From: Rusavskia elegans
Taxonomy: Eukaryota > Ascomycota > Lecanoromycetes > Teloschistales > Teloschistaceae
NCBI GenBank assembly: GCA_011316305.1
Contig: SAUG01000004.1
Coordinates: 186,001-250,000, forward strand
Reading direction: 5' to 3'
DNA: 64,000 nt
Both the position numbers and the translations under genes were made by a program. Positions 13,538 through 24,860 of this stretch are shown here, in pieces. The notes beneath the pieces were generated by a model. That model had not been told where the DNA came from, did not search any database, and saw only the letters and a program-made list of their open reading frames with translations. Numbering within the stretch: the stretch's first letter is position 1; each line of letters starts with the position of its first letter.

Positions 13538-14181
13538 CAGTCATACAGCTGATATCACGCAATCCGACTGCAACCATCCCATCTGGTACTCCTCAAGGTC
13601 TGAAGAAACCGGCACAGATTCCTGCGTATCGGATCGCAAAAGAGCAGCGTAGCTTGATTGCCTCAGGCTATTTACTGTTGTCGGGGTTGTGTTGAATGAT
13701 TACTGTAAACAAGATTTCAATACTGTTATTCAAGTACTTACTGATCATTTTAGGTATAACTCATATATGTGTCTATGAGTGCTCGTATCTTATATACCTA
13801 GGTCCTTACTTACTTGATTGTACCTTTCGATGACGTATGGGTGACCTACCTCGGTCTGAATGGAAGTGATTGTCACATGCTCAGAAGACTCATTAAACGT
13901 CGAAACAAGAGACGAATTCCAGCCACTAGAAGTCGTATGCCAATCAGGAGGTTTACTAAATTACGGTGGAGGCCGTGCAACGAAAAGATCTTAGGGTCTA
14001 CGGGCCTGATGGCAAGTAGTTCTTCCAGAACCGACTCCAGTCTGAAAGCCCAGGATGAAACATATTGATTTCTTACTCTACATGCGGCACTGCTTCTTTT
14101 TCCGAAGTAATCGCGAGACCGAGACTCATTCAATCCTTCTTCATTTCCAGGGTAAATCTTGCTACAGGAAGACTGTGCAGA
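13538..14181. promoter_or_regulatory. Shared upstream region between divergent genes
   Basis: The minus-strand membrane protein and the plus-strand TatD gene diverge from this 640-bp stretch, which must contain both promoters. A locally AT-richer segment lies at 13680-13810. The frame of the TatD gene is open upstream to 14065 but conservation supports a start at 14182. Confidence 0.4.
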
Positions 14182-15426
14182 ATGGCAGATCCCAAAGCGA
14201 ACCAGGACGCCAGCCGGGAAGACTTCCCCTGGCAATTGGGGGTTTTCGATGCCCATTGCCACCCCACCGACACCATTGCCTCACTAGACCATATCCCCAA
14301 AATGAAGGCGAGAGCGTTGACCATCATGGCTTCCAGAGGCCAAGATCAAGATCTTGTCCGCCAGTTTGCAAGAAAATACGGCATAGAAAAGGAAAGCCTC
14401 GTAACTCTTCGTAAGCAAGAGGATGTCGAATTACCCAAACGCATCGTCCCTTCCTTCGGCTGGCATCCATGGTTTTCACATCAGATATTCGATGATACGA
14501 GCCCCGTCGCTTCAGATTTTCGGAAGCCAGATGCAATGCAGCACTACAGGTCTGTCCTTACTCCGACACCGGACGACCATGATTTCATTTCCTCCCTGCC
14601 TGAACCGAAACCGCTCTCCGAGCTTTTGGCTCACGTTCGGAGAGACCTTGAGGAGTTCCCTTACGCTCTGGTTGGGGAGATCGGGATCGATCGTTCATTC
14701 CGGCTTCCCATGCATTGGGCGTATGATGAAGAAGCGAATCGAGATGAGAGCCTGACGCCTGGTGGGAGAGAGGGCCGCCAATTATCGCCGTATCGCGTAC
14801 AGATCGGTCATCAGCGAAAGATTCTGAAGACCCAGCTGAATCTCGCTGGGGAGTTGAAGCGACCTGTTTCCATCCATGGCGTAGCAGCACATGGTATCAT
14901 CCATGAGACTCTTGAAGAGACGTGGAAGGGCTACGAGCGAGAGATTCCGAGCAAACGACAATCCAGACGAAGGTCCAACGCAGCTGGTGCTCCTGAAAAT
15001 GGAATAACCCCAAAGCCAGATAATAGTGAAGGGATGCACGAGACTACCGGGATGAAGCCATATCCTCCACGCATCTGTCTGCATTCCTATTCGGGGCCTC
15101 CCGACGCTTTGAAACAGTACTTAGTCCCATCAATCCCGGCGACTATCTATTTTTCTTTCTCGTGTCTGGTCAATTTGTCCAGCAGAACGGACAAAGCTGT
15201 TGCCGTGATCAAAGCTGTTCCAGACAACAGAATTCTCGTTGAGAGCGACCTCCATAGTGCAGGGGATAAGATGGACCAGCTGTTGGAAGACGTTGTAAGA
15301 TCGGTATGTATGATTAAAGGCTGGACGTTGACTGCGGGAGTGAATCAATTGGCTGAAAACTGGAAACGTTTCGTCTTTGGGCAACGAGGCGCGGATCAGC
15401 TCAGTCTTACGGTCGACAACCAATGA
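14182..15426 (+). CDS. TatD-related metal-dependent hydrolase (Scn1-like)
   Basis: Single exon, 414 residues. The N-terminus reads LGVFDAHCHPTD, giving the HxH metal pair of the TatD amidohydrolase barrel. GWHPW, GEIGIDR (conserved Glu) and a late LVESDLHS (conserved Asp) complete the family pattern. The fission yeast relative Scn1 was found as a Cut9-interacting protein; TatD proteins are Mg-dependent DNases or exonucleases in other organisms. The start ATG at 14182 was chosen because homology to the family begins within 20 residues of it; the longer frame from 14065 adds a non-conserved N-terminus. The gene converges on CTF18 with 243 bp between stop codons. Confidence 0.85.
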   Translation: MADPKANQDASREDFPWQLGVFDAHCHPTDTIASLDHIPKMKARALTIMASRGQDQDLVRQFARKYGIEKESLVTLRKQEDVELPKRIVPSFGWHPWFSHQIFDDTSPVASDFRKPDAMQHYRSVLTPTPDDHDFISSLPEPKPLSELLAHVRRDLEEFPYALVGEIGIDRSFRLPMHWAYDEEANRDESLTPGGREGRQLSPYRVQIGHQRKILKTQLNLAGELKRPVSIHGVAAHGIIHETLEETWKGYEREIPSKRQSRRRSNAAGAPENGITPKPDNSEGMHETTGMKPYPPRICLHSYSGPPDALKQYLVPSIPATIYFSFSCLVNLSSRTDKAVAVIKAVPDNRILVESDLHSAGDKMDQLLEDVVRSVCMIKGWTLTAGVNQLAENWKRFVFGQRGADQLSLTVDNQ

Positions 15427-15669
15427 CCCGACGGTGAACGCTGCCTCACACATAAGAAATACGTTGCTGCCCTTTATCAGTGTAGCAGCAGATCACGCCA
15501 TGGCCAGCAGGGAAATACCTTTGACCTAAGATCAGGATGTAACTGAACATGGTGACGTTAGAGACTACCGAACAGCGAAGGAGCAGAAAATTATGACTGC
15601 TGTAGCCGTGGTCTTCTGTGTATATAGTGCGTACGGACCCATCCTCTGCTAACATGCCATCGAATCAGC

Positions 15670-18635
15670 TCAAAGTCCTCTCATTAGATCATCCAGCGTT
15701 ACAGGTTTTCGAACGGCGTTGGAATAGCCCTCGTGGAAGCTCACGAATATCTGCCCTGCTCGTCTCTGGCCATGAGCTCGATCATTAGGGTTCGTACTTT
15801 GCCGTCGTCCATTGGCCTTCTCGAGCCCATACTCGTCGTCTTTGACGACTCTGCCGAAGAAGTCGCGTTTCGGCGCATTGATACGCCCGCTTTCCTTCCC
15901 ATGATTGCTATTTGGTACATCATTTTTTGGAATACTGGCAAGTTTGTTTGATGGCACATTGCTGCCAGCGCCAGACCGAGTCTGACCCATGGTAGCCGGC
16001 TGGCCAGCGACAGACTTTTGATACTCTTGATCAAGCGCTTGGCGAATGGCATACCGAGTCGTCGATGAGGCCGGCCCACCATAGGCCGCTGTCTCGAAAG
16101 ATGTAAGAGCATCTACCGGTCTGCATCGTATGATTAGCATTTCAATACTCGAAACCGGGGTTGGGAAATTTACGGTTCCATCCTATACACGTAATCTCTA
16201 CCGGTTCCAGGGACCAGGTCAACTCTGCTACGCTCGAAGGTCACCCCAACATCAGGCATGACGCCGACCGCTCGCTCGATCATTCTTCTCTCTTCTCCTT
16301 TCCGAACACTTACGATACCATTTTGCTCCCCACTGCCTCCCACTATCACAGGCTTGACGTCCGGGGTCAGGATCCTGATGAGGCATGGTAGCAGTCCGGT
16401 CGTGATATCCTCAAGGGAACGGAAAGAACGCTGCAATGGTGGTGACATGTGTGACTGGAATGCTTGCAGCACAGCTTTGTTTTGTTTCTGCGTTTCTGAA
16501 GCTTCGTAATCTGCGCGAGGGCCAGTGAAAGGAATCGGCTCCTTTTCGTCATCCTCCTCCAAACGCGCCTGCTCCGTGGTCCATGAATGTTTTGGAGCCG
16601 AGGCGAAGAGAAGGTGGAACCCCAGAGCAGCTTGGGACAAGTAAGGCATCAATTCCCATTCCTGGCCAGAATATATCCTGGCAGAGAGACTGTCGTGGAA
16701 TTGCAGCCAGTCGTAGGCAGCAGCAGGCTTGGTGAGAAGGGTGTCGTCTTGGAATGGCTGAGTTGCATAGCTTGTGAAGCACTCTGTGACTATACGGTCG
16801 CATTCACCGCTCGTCTCGACAAGGTCGCGCAGTCTTCCGACCGCTATGCGTTTGCCAGCCTCTGATACGCCAAAGGAGCCTCCGGTCTTTGTCGGTAAGC
16901 CTCCTTCAGTGGGAATATCACTCGACTCTTTCGGAAAGCCGGCATTGTCCTGGAAGATCCTCTCCATCACCTCTCTGGCACCACCACGACCCAAGCTGCG
17001 TGCTGCACTGCCGTTGAGGGAGAGATCCTTCAGGAGATGTTGCTGTATCCACTGTCTGGTCAATCTGAGGGATTGAGTGGCCGAAGACAGTTCATACGCC
17101 CTCAACCTGGCTGCGACCCACTCGCCCACGACAAGTAACCCTCTGATATCACCTTCACCGGTTCCGGGCATCGTTGATCGATTCTCTCTGCTGCTGCTTA
17201 ACCCCCATGTAGTTTCACATAGGCGCCTGATGCCATCGCTATCGCAAGGAATACCCTCATTCTCAAAAACGAACTTAAGCCTGGCTGTTACCTTGTCCAT
17301 TGGGGGTTTTCGCACGTGGATGATTTTGGCGATACCCGATGATCGAAGCGGCCGTAGTGGTGGATGATAGACATCATTGCATATTAATATCATTGGCCGC
17401 AGGAGGCGGAAGCAGTTCCCCTTCCTGTCTCTTTTCAGAAGCTTCCCATCGGAGCCTTTTCCCTGCACCTCCGAATTCTTCTTGTCCAAAGCTACCAGAT
17501 CGATCAAAGCTTTGACGAATCCACCTTCCCCACCACCAGCGCCACCAGTACCGCCAACAACGCCGTCCACCTCATCTACTACCACGCAGACGGGTCGACC
17601 AGCTCTTCGGACAGTCCCGCTAGCAGTCTTTGTCTTAACACCTCTGACGTTCTCTGTCCCTACCAGATCCCGGATCTTTCCTTTGACAATATCACGGCTA
17701 CGTTCATCGCTCGCATTGATTTCGACCACCTCGTAACCGGCTTGTCGTGCACACACGTGAGCAAGAGTAGTCTTTCCAAGGCCAGGAAGTCCTGCGAGTA
17801 AGAGGATCTTGCAGTTTGCTTTGTCTTCAGTCGTATCTCCAGCGGATCCGCTCTTGGAGATAGGCCTACTGCTGCCTGGGAACACGATTGGGTCCCAGTG
17901 CTTGACCCACCGGAGGACATCGCGATGGGTGCGCTCGTCCCCTACCAGGTCTGTGAAGTTCTTTGCGCGATACTTCTCAGTCCACATCATCGTGCGTTCA
18001 CTTCTAGCGTCTTTCGTGGGAATGATTTGTTCAACTGATGGTTGGACTAGGTCGAAAGACTCAAGATTCTTGACTGGAGCACTCGAAGCTGCTGCCGCCT
18101 TGTCAAGCAGATCATGGATCTCGACTCCGTAGAAGCATCTCGTGGCTTTTCCGGGATCTGTTGAAGAACGTTCTTCTATCATTTGTCGAAACGAAATCTG
18201 CACAGGCGCTTGCTTTTCCTTGAGCTGGAAGCTTCGTCCAGCAGAAGACCTTGCTTGCGTCCGCTTCGCAGGGCAACTGATCGCGGCTGCCGGTGATATT
18301 GAGTGAACATATTTGACAGGACCACTTTCATCATTCATGAATTGAGCGGATATTCTTGAATCATCGTTACCGTCTTCGTCATCCACGAATGGGCCTTTGA
18401 TTTGTGCCTTTGATAAGGTCGATTCTGGAAGGTCTGGTGGTTGCCAGTTAGTCCAGATGTTTCCACCATCTTGACGATTAGGATCTCGTGGCGAGAGGGG
18501 ATTGCCACGTATCAACAAGCGTTTCTTGGGCACCGTCTGTTCTTCTTCCGGTATTGCTCGCTTGCGTCCAGCAAGTAGAGCGGGAGGAGAGGAGCTTGGA
18601 GGGTAAGCGATCGGTGAGGATGGCGGCAATAGCAT
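15670..18635 (-). CDS. CTF18: Chromosome transmission fidelity protein 18 (alternative RFC large subunit)
   Basis: Two exons, 16174-18635 and 15670-16120, joined across a 53-bp intron, give 970 residues. The AAA+ core follows a disordered N-terminus: RFC-type lead MMWTEKYRAKNF (about 216), Walker A GLPGLGKTT (282-290), sensor-side NASDERS, and Walker B VVVDEVDG (351-358). The second exon ends with FHEGYSNAVRKPVTLDDLM, a conserved C-terminal motif of Ctf18 that binds Ctf8/Dcc1. The protein loads PCNA in the Ctf18-RFC complex and supports sister-chromatid cohesion and replication checkpoint signalling. No damage is visible. The gene is divergent from the BTB gene and convergent with the TatD gene. 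Confidence 0.93.
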
Positions 18636-18882
18636 CCTCTTAGCACACTGAATATTGACTACTTCTCTTATGTCGAAGTAAGAGGCTCAGGTTTTCTCAT
18701 AGCCACATCAATTGCGACGCGTGAGTACGCGGGGGACGCGACTGCAGGGATTCGAAAGCTTGATTTCGAAGCGAATTGCACTAGCCCAAATAAGAGCTTT
18801 GCGACCAGCCACCTCATTCTTGTCATCATTCCAAGAAAGAATGCAAGAGTCTTTAACGAAGGGTCATGAGTTGCCTTCCTAG
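18636..18882. promoter_or_regulatory. Bidirectional promoter region CTF18 / BTB gene
   Basis: Only 247 bp separate the two divergent start codons, so both promoters and 5' untranslated regions must lie here. If the BTB protein starts at the internal Met (18958) the spacing is 322 bp. No specific binding site is claimed. Confidence 0.4.
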
Positions 18883-19698
18883 ATGGGCTACCATTCATCG
18901 GACTCGTGGCATGCGTACTTTCAAGATTTCGCCTATACTAACCAAGGGCGCACTCGGATGGCAAACATCAACATCGCTGATCTTCCAGCCAAGACCTTTG
19001 CAGAGTATGCTTCTTCCTCATTTGAGGAGCATGACGCTGACATGGAGTTCTCCAGGTTGATTTGCAGCCCTATCATGGACGTATACGTGGGCGAGAGTAG
19101 GCGCCATTGGTGCTTGCATCGAGACCTTCTTGGCTACCACACACCATTTTTCCAAGGGCAATCCCACCTCGAGGGAAAACAGAAGTTCGGAAAGATTGAA
19201 CTCTTGGAGGATGATCCACATGCATTTGAACTTCTTGTCAAGTGGCTCTACCAGGGAAAGATTGATGACGTGAGCGACTTGCCAATGGAAAAGAAATGGG
19301 ATTATGCCGATGCTTGCCAGAAACTTTACGTTTTGTGTGACAAGATCAAGATGCCCCAACTGAAGAACATTGCCATCGATCAATTCCGTAAAGGGTGTCA
19401 CGAGGCTGGATTAGTCCCCGGCCCGGAAGAGATAAAACCCATTTATGACACAACACCTCCGAGATCGCCGATCCGCAAACTGGTCAGCCAGATCGCTGCG
19501 CGGCAGATTATGGATCCCGATAGCGAAAGTGATGCGGGAACTTATAGGATGTGTTTTGAAGGCAGCGCAGATTTTGCTATTGACGTGATCGACGCCATTC
19601 GGCAAGGCAGTGGTCCGAAATTGTTCCAAGACCCGACAGAGGAGACTGGGTGTTTCTATCACGAACACGGAGCAAGTCAGCTTTGCAAAGTCGGATAG
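18883..19698 (+). CDS. BTB/POZ domain protein
   Basis: Single exon of 271 residues; a start at 18958 (MANINIADLPAKTF) would give 246 residues and is equally plausible. The BTB fold is seen from SPIMDVYVGESRRHWCLHRD through FFQGQ and KIELLEDDPHAFELLVKWLYQGKI, followed by a short alpha-helical extension (ADACQKLYVLCDKIKMPQLKN). Fungal proteins of this build lack kelch or MATH partners. BTB domains dimerise and often serve as Cullin-3 adaptors, but no substrate-binding domain is present here, so the role is unknown. Confidence 0.8.
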   Translation: MGYHSSDSWHAYFQDFAYTNQGRTRMANINIADLPAKTFAEYASSSFEEHDADMEFSRLICSPIMDVYVGESRRHWCLHRDLLGYHTPFFQGQSHLEGKQKFGKIELLEDDPHAFELLVKWLYQGKIDDVSDLPMEKKWDYADACQKLYVLCDKIKMPQLKNIAIDQFRKGCHEAGLVPGPEEIKPIYDTTPPRSPIRKLVSQIAARQIMDPDSESDAGTYRMCFEGSADFAIDVIDAIRQGSGPKLFQDPTEETGCFYHEHGASQLCKVG

Positions 19699-20368
19699 AG
19701 CTACGGAACAGCAGAGAGAGATTGTCGATCCTACAGGTCCGAATACGACTGGCTGGAAGAATGGCCCAGCCATTGCTTCTCCTCATGGTGTCGACAAGTG
19801 GCTTCCTCTGGCGGCCAGAACGAGCAACAACCCCTGCGACCGGCCTCATATTCACTTGGTATCACTGGTCAAGAGCACTACCGTTGTGGCAATGGACTCC
19901 TGCCGGTCACACACCAGCCCTAAAACGCCTAAAGTAGCCGGCAAGCACTTCACAGGCATGTGTGAAATGGTTCATCAATTGAAAAGTGTTCTATGCGTAG
20001 CGCCTGTCCATAGCAGAGCTCGAAGGGGTTGCGACTGGTCAGCGAACGGCGGCGAAATCGCGAAGAACCTTGTCGCGCTTGCGAGTATGCTGGTAAAGAC
20101 TGAACACACAAGGCTTTCAAGATGGCTCAAGGCCATGGCCGAAAGAACGAAGCCAGGAGGGAGGCTGCAGCTGTTGCAAAATTCAGATGTAGACAGGACG
20201 TCTACAGCACCTGACGTGTCATGTATATCTGCCGAAAGCTGGTTCAATAGCATATTGGGAGGGTATACTACATTCGCTTGAGCAATATATGGTGTAATAG
20301 ACAATAATGTCAAGAATGACGGCTCGGTAGAGTAATTTGACCTGACCAGCGAAATGTAAACTTAAGGG
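19699..20368. other. Intergenic region downstream of the BTB gene
   Basis: A plus-strand open frame of 223 codons (19610-20281) overlaps the end of the BTB gene in another frame but has no recognisable domain or compositional support. I see no other feature before the transposon insertion. Confidence 0.3.
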
Positions 20369-20377
20369 AAGGAGTAT

Positions 20378-20437
20378 GGGTCTTGCTATCCGCACAGGCA
20401 TCGGAGTCTGCGCGCACAGGCATTTGAGTCATAAACG
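20378..20437 (+). repeat. Left terminal inverted repeat of the MITE
   Basis: It begins GGGTCTTGCTATCC and is a perfect 60-bp inverted match to 20761-20820. Confidence 0.95.
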
Positions 20438-20760
20438 GTATAGACGCCGGGACGCAGGTACTTCTTCTACAGTGACAGTACCACCGCGCGGCAAGTACCA
20501 AACACTATAACTCTATACCTCGCTGAGTTTCTCTAATTTGAGGGACTCTAGCACAATATAAACAGCTCGCGTAAACGTAATCGTCGTAGTTTATAGGACC
20601 GATGTTGTAGTTATGTAGTGTAGGGAGAAAGAAGGTAGTTAAAAATGAGGGATCTTAAGAACAATCCGGCGGTGCGGGGTCAGTGGCGCGGTACCGGCGG
20701 CGTCGTAAGGGTTACCGCAAGATTAGGCGTGAAGCCTACGCTGCATCGGGTATCGTCTCG

Positions 20761-20820
20761 CGTTTATGACTCAAATGCCTGTGCGCGCAGACTCCGATGC
20801 CTGTGCGGATAGCAAGACCC
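20761..20820 (-). repeat. Right terminal inverted repeat of the MITE
   Basis: It ends GGATAGCAAGACCC and is a perfect 60-bp inverted match to 20378-20437. Confidence 0.95.
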
Positions 20821-21025
20821 AAGGAGTATGTTCTTGCATCAACCCGTGGAGGGGTTTGCCCCTTGTGCCAAAAGTCGCCTTCCCCGATCTCTCGACCGCG
20901 CAGCAACGCGGAAGAGACAGGCATCTACCTACCAGTTTTATCCTTCAATATATGGGTGAAAGGGAAATTGACCGAGTCGACTTTTTCTCTCGTGGGCAGG
21001 CAGCAAAACATAATGCTCTCTCACA

Positions 21026-23535
21026 ATGAGCGGCGTACGGCCTCCTAATGCGTCGAATCGCACCCAAGCTTTGCCATTCGGCGAGTATTGTGGCCCACCA
21101 ACAGTCTTCTGGAAATTCCACTTGCGGCCCGACAACGACGATGAACCACAAGACTGGTGGTTCGCCTCAACCGCCATACCACTCTTGGCTGCCACGTTCG
21201 GTCCCCTGGCCAATGTCATGTCCATCGCCGCCTTGATCACGAGCTGGCGGAACAATTACGACGTAGACAATCCAGGTGTAGATGCACTATCAGTCGCCTT
21301 CCCCGATCCACATTGGTGTATCGCTCTCAATGCGGTGTCACTCGTCTGCGGCTTTGTTGGCAACCTCTTCTTGCTACTGAACTTCACGAAGCTTGTTCGG
21401 TATATAATAGCCCTTCCGGCAACCATCTTTCTGTGGTATCTGGCTACTGGGATTGTAAGTCTTGCGAGTCAGCTCTTGTGTCTTCTATTATGTCTGTGAC
21501 AGGGAGAAAACTAGGTCTTCATTGGCAGTCAGACCTCTTTTATCAGCGTTCTATGAGTGTGGCTGATGGTCTCAATCGTCTTCAAAGTTGATTGGAATTA
21601 CGACATGTATGAACATCTATGTTCCTCCGCAACGACCGGAACAGACTTACTCCCAAGGATTTTGGCATGCAGTCATTGCCGCAGTGCTGTACCTCTCGCT
21701 TTCCATGGCTCTCATGGTCAACATGCTCGGTTATTTCCTCGGTCATTATCCGCAGCATTTCGAACTCTCGGATGAGCAACGCAATCTTATCCTTCAGACT
21801 ATGATGTTCTTTATCTGGCTTGCAGGGGGCGCAGGAGTGTTCGCAAGACTTGAACCTACCCTGCGCTTTGTGGATGCTCTGTACTTCTGTGATGTAAGCA
21901 AAAGTCGTCACATGCCAAGGGCGACATCTCTCTGATGTATTCGGACATAGGTTACAATATTGACCGTTGGCTTCGGCGATTTCCATCCGACGAATGATGT
22001 TTCCCGCGGAGTGGTTTTTCCGTATAGCGTCGGTGGAATCATCATCCTTGGCCTCATGGTTAGCAGCATTCGCACGTTCGCCCAAGAGATCTCCCATGAC
22101 AACATCGTCAGAACACACGCCGAGAAGCGGAGAGTTCAGATAATAGACCGGTCTGTCACGTCTCCCTTTGAACTTGAGCAGAGGCGAGCGCAACACGAAG
22201 CTATCGGTCAACGCCAGATTCGTGCATCTCCCAGGATTTCTCCAGCTCATCGCTCCACTCGGAACAATTATTTGAAATCCGGTCTGAATATGATCCAGCG
22301 GGTTGGCTCGCGAAAGCCGAAGCTGCTTTTGCTACAAGAGGAGAAAGACCGGTTTGATGCCATGAGGAGTATTCAGAGGAGTACCTCGATGTTCAAGAAG
22401 TACTCTGCTCTGTCTATGTCTGTCATTGCTTGTGAGTATATTTACCCTTGTGTAGTCAATACTCTTTTCCTAGGTACGAATATGATATACGTGTCTGTCT
22501 GCATCTCAGATGTGCTGCTCATGAGCCAGTAGGATGTTGCCCGTGCTGGCACGGCTCATGTCTTCCCGAACACGCCCGAGACTGAAGCGCTGTCGCAATG
22601 CTGTTGAATTCTTTCTTGGCAGCAGCCGAGGCAGCGTTTTGCATACACACCCTCTTGAGGATTCTAAATATGCTGACCCAAGTGTAGTTGGTCTTCTCTG
22701 GTGTTTAGGCGCGATAGGCTTTTGGAAAGCCGAGCAGGAATCGCAAGGGCTGACCTACTTCCAAGCCCTCTATCTCTGCTATGTCTCACTTCTGACCATC
22801 GGCTACGGAGACCTCAGCCCGAGTAGCAATGCGGGCAAGCCGTTTTTTATCGTGTGGTCCCTTGTTGCAGTCCCCACCATGACGATACTCATCAGCGACA
22901 TGGGAGATACAGTCATTGGGAGTTTCAAGCGCGGTACCTTCACCTTGGCCGATTGGACCGTCCTCCCCAAAGCTGGTCTTTGGAGGTCCTTCTTGGAGCG
23001 ACACCCACGACTGTGGAGCTGGTCTCAGGACAAGACAGAAGAAGCCGAGGAAGAGAAGCGAATTGCTCGGGGTTCCCCTACAGGTCCGGTAGAGGAGAAT
23101 GAACATGCTCCACCCACGCTTGAACAGATTGCCGAGCTCGATGCTCTTGACCAACACGCTTTGGCGCGACAATTAGGTCTGGCTATCCGAGAAACAGCCA
23201 ATGATCTGCGGGCAGAACCTTCCATCAGATATTCCTACGAGGCATGGGCCAAATTCACACGCTTGATTCGCTTCAGTCGATTGACCAGGGCCGAGCTTGA
23301 TGAGGAAGAGGAGGAGCAAGGTTTGATCGAGTGGGATTGGATTGGAGAAAACAGCCCCATGTTGGCGGAGAGCAGTGAGAGCGAGTGGCTTCTGGACCGC
23401 TTGTGCGAATCTCTGGACAGATATATGTGGAGGCAGGACCGCCATCATAAGAGAAGGGCAAGAAGTCATCCAAGACGGGAAAGCCGAACCAGTAGTAAAG
23501 CGAAAGGGTTACGGCAAGCTCCATGTTCTAGTTAA
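21026..23535 (+). CDS. TOK1: TOK1-type outward-rectifying two-pore-domain potassium channel
   Basis: Four exons, 21026-21454, 21588-21893, 21951-22431 and 22688-23535, give 687 residues. All introns are GT-AG (GTAAGT, GTAAGC, GTGAGT donors). The spliced protein carries the first pore VTILTVGFGDF and the second pore LLTIGYGDL, with four helices before the first pore and two around the second, i.e. the 8-helix, 2-pore plan unique to fungal TOK channels. Conserved context includes RPEQTYSQGFW, MLGYFLGHYPQHF and VPTMTILISDMGDT. The C-terminus is acidic (ELDEEEEEQG), then basic. The channel acts at the plasma membrane in K+ efflux and membrane-potential control. Intron 3 is 256 bp, about five times the local norm. 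A MITE sits in the upstream region. Confidence 0.92.
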
Positions 23536-24860
23536 GAGCTTTTTGTCAAGCGGTCAAACAGCCAGCAGGGCCACATTGCGAACCTAGTTTATCAAGGAAC
23601 GGACACTAGGCGTTCCTTCCAAAGGTCACGAAAGGCAACGACTACGGTCTCTGAGTGACACATACGACTGTTAAAACATGCATAACAGAGGCTCGCCATA
23701 ACGAACCCTAATGGCAATCTGTAACTGGATGTTTCGATTTTGACCGCCGTGGGTCCTGAATGAAGCTTTACACATATCGCTACCGAATTGATTCACAAAA
23801 CTACTGTTTGCAAGAACGGCGTGTCATAATCCGACATTTATAATGGGCGGCTTCATAACCTGAGCTTCTCCTATCTCATCGAGGTAGCATGGTTGAGTCT
23901 ACAAGTTCCTTCAAAGGCCGCGGCTCGCAGCCACGACCAAACGATTATATATACTCATGCTGGATAATTCTGGTAGTTCACCGTACCAAGTTTTTCGGTA
24001 ATGCGCTCGACCCCTGCTCCGCCCTCGTGAGCAGATGTGACCTGATCAGCTCCAGGCCGAGGGCCTTTGGAATCTTCCGAGTGCCAAAAAGCCAATATAT
24101 CCGGGTCAGTAGGCGTATGGTCGGAGGCTGAGCCGTCACCACCGTCGGTATACTTTATCTAACGGGCAGCAGGTACACGTATACTGGTGTCTACGAACCT
24201 CCATTATTTGTCGTTTAAAACGAATCACATAGACAATAGCCCTTGGTCCGTTGAGTATACGCCTATCATTCGAACACCAGTTATACAGCAAGGTTCAAAC
24301 AATCGCGAGAGCGACATCCCACATCAAGGTACCGATGGGCATATGTGCACATATGCGTGCCACCTTAGTCGATGCCTTGTGTGAACATCCAACTGCATGG
24401 TGGGATACTGCAATCAATGAAGCAGTGCAGTTTCTAGGTCATTAAAACGGCTGCTGATCAATTGCGTATATGATTCCCTTTGGACTAATAGCATGGTCTT
24501 AACGATCATGAGATCGAAATTCCACGTCGGGGTACCGACTGTCGAACGCGCCTCGCTGCGATTGACCGTCAACACAACGGGCATGCCTTGCTACAGCTTG
24601 AAGAACTGGCAAGCCAGGAGCAGAGCAACTTGCCATTCCATGTACCGTCGTACCTTTCTCTAGCCTCTTCGATGCTACCAGGTGCTCGGTGCTGTCCGAT
24701 TGTGCACGATGGTACCAGGAACTGCCGATCTCCTTTTCTTTCTCTGCCAGAAATATAGGAATGCAGTGGAAGTCTATTAACCCTTTGTAACTAAATTACA
24801 AGGTATCTAGTCGACTTCAAACTCTTTATAAACACCCAGCTCCTTGTACGTTGGAATAGA

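Larger units (their letters stand above)
20369..20829. mobile_element. Mutator-like MITE (443 bp, perfect 60-bp TIRs, 9-bp TSD)
   Basis: The element occupies 20378-20820. Its first 60 bases (20378-20437) are the exact reverse complement of its last 60 (20761-20820). The 9-mer AAGGAGTAT sits directly outside both ends (20369-20377 and 20821-20829) as a target-site duplication; with one more shared G it could be counted as 10. Long TIRs plus a 9-11 bp duplication are the hallmarks of Mutator-like elements, and the short non-coding interior makes it a MITE. Within each TIR the decamer GCACAGGCAT occurs twice, a possible transposase-binding repeat. There is no sign of RIP and the arms are identical, so the insertion is young. 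It lies about 205 bp upstream of the TOK1 start codon. Confidence 0.9.

Noticed and set aside
19610..20281. 223-codon frame overlapping the BTB gene end
   Set aside because: It overlaps a supported gene in another frame, has no domain, and its composition is mixed; long stop-free runs occur by chance in GC-balanced DNA.
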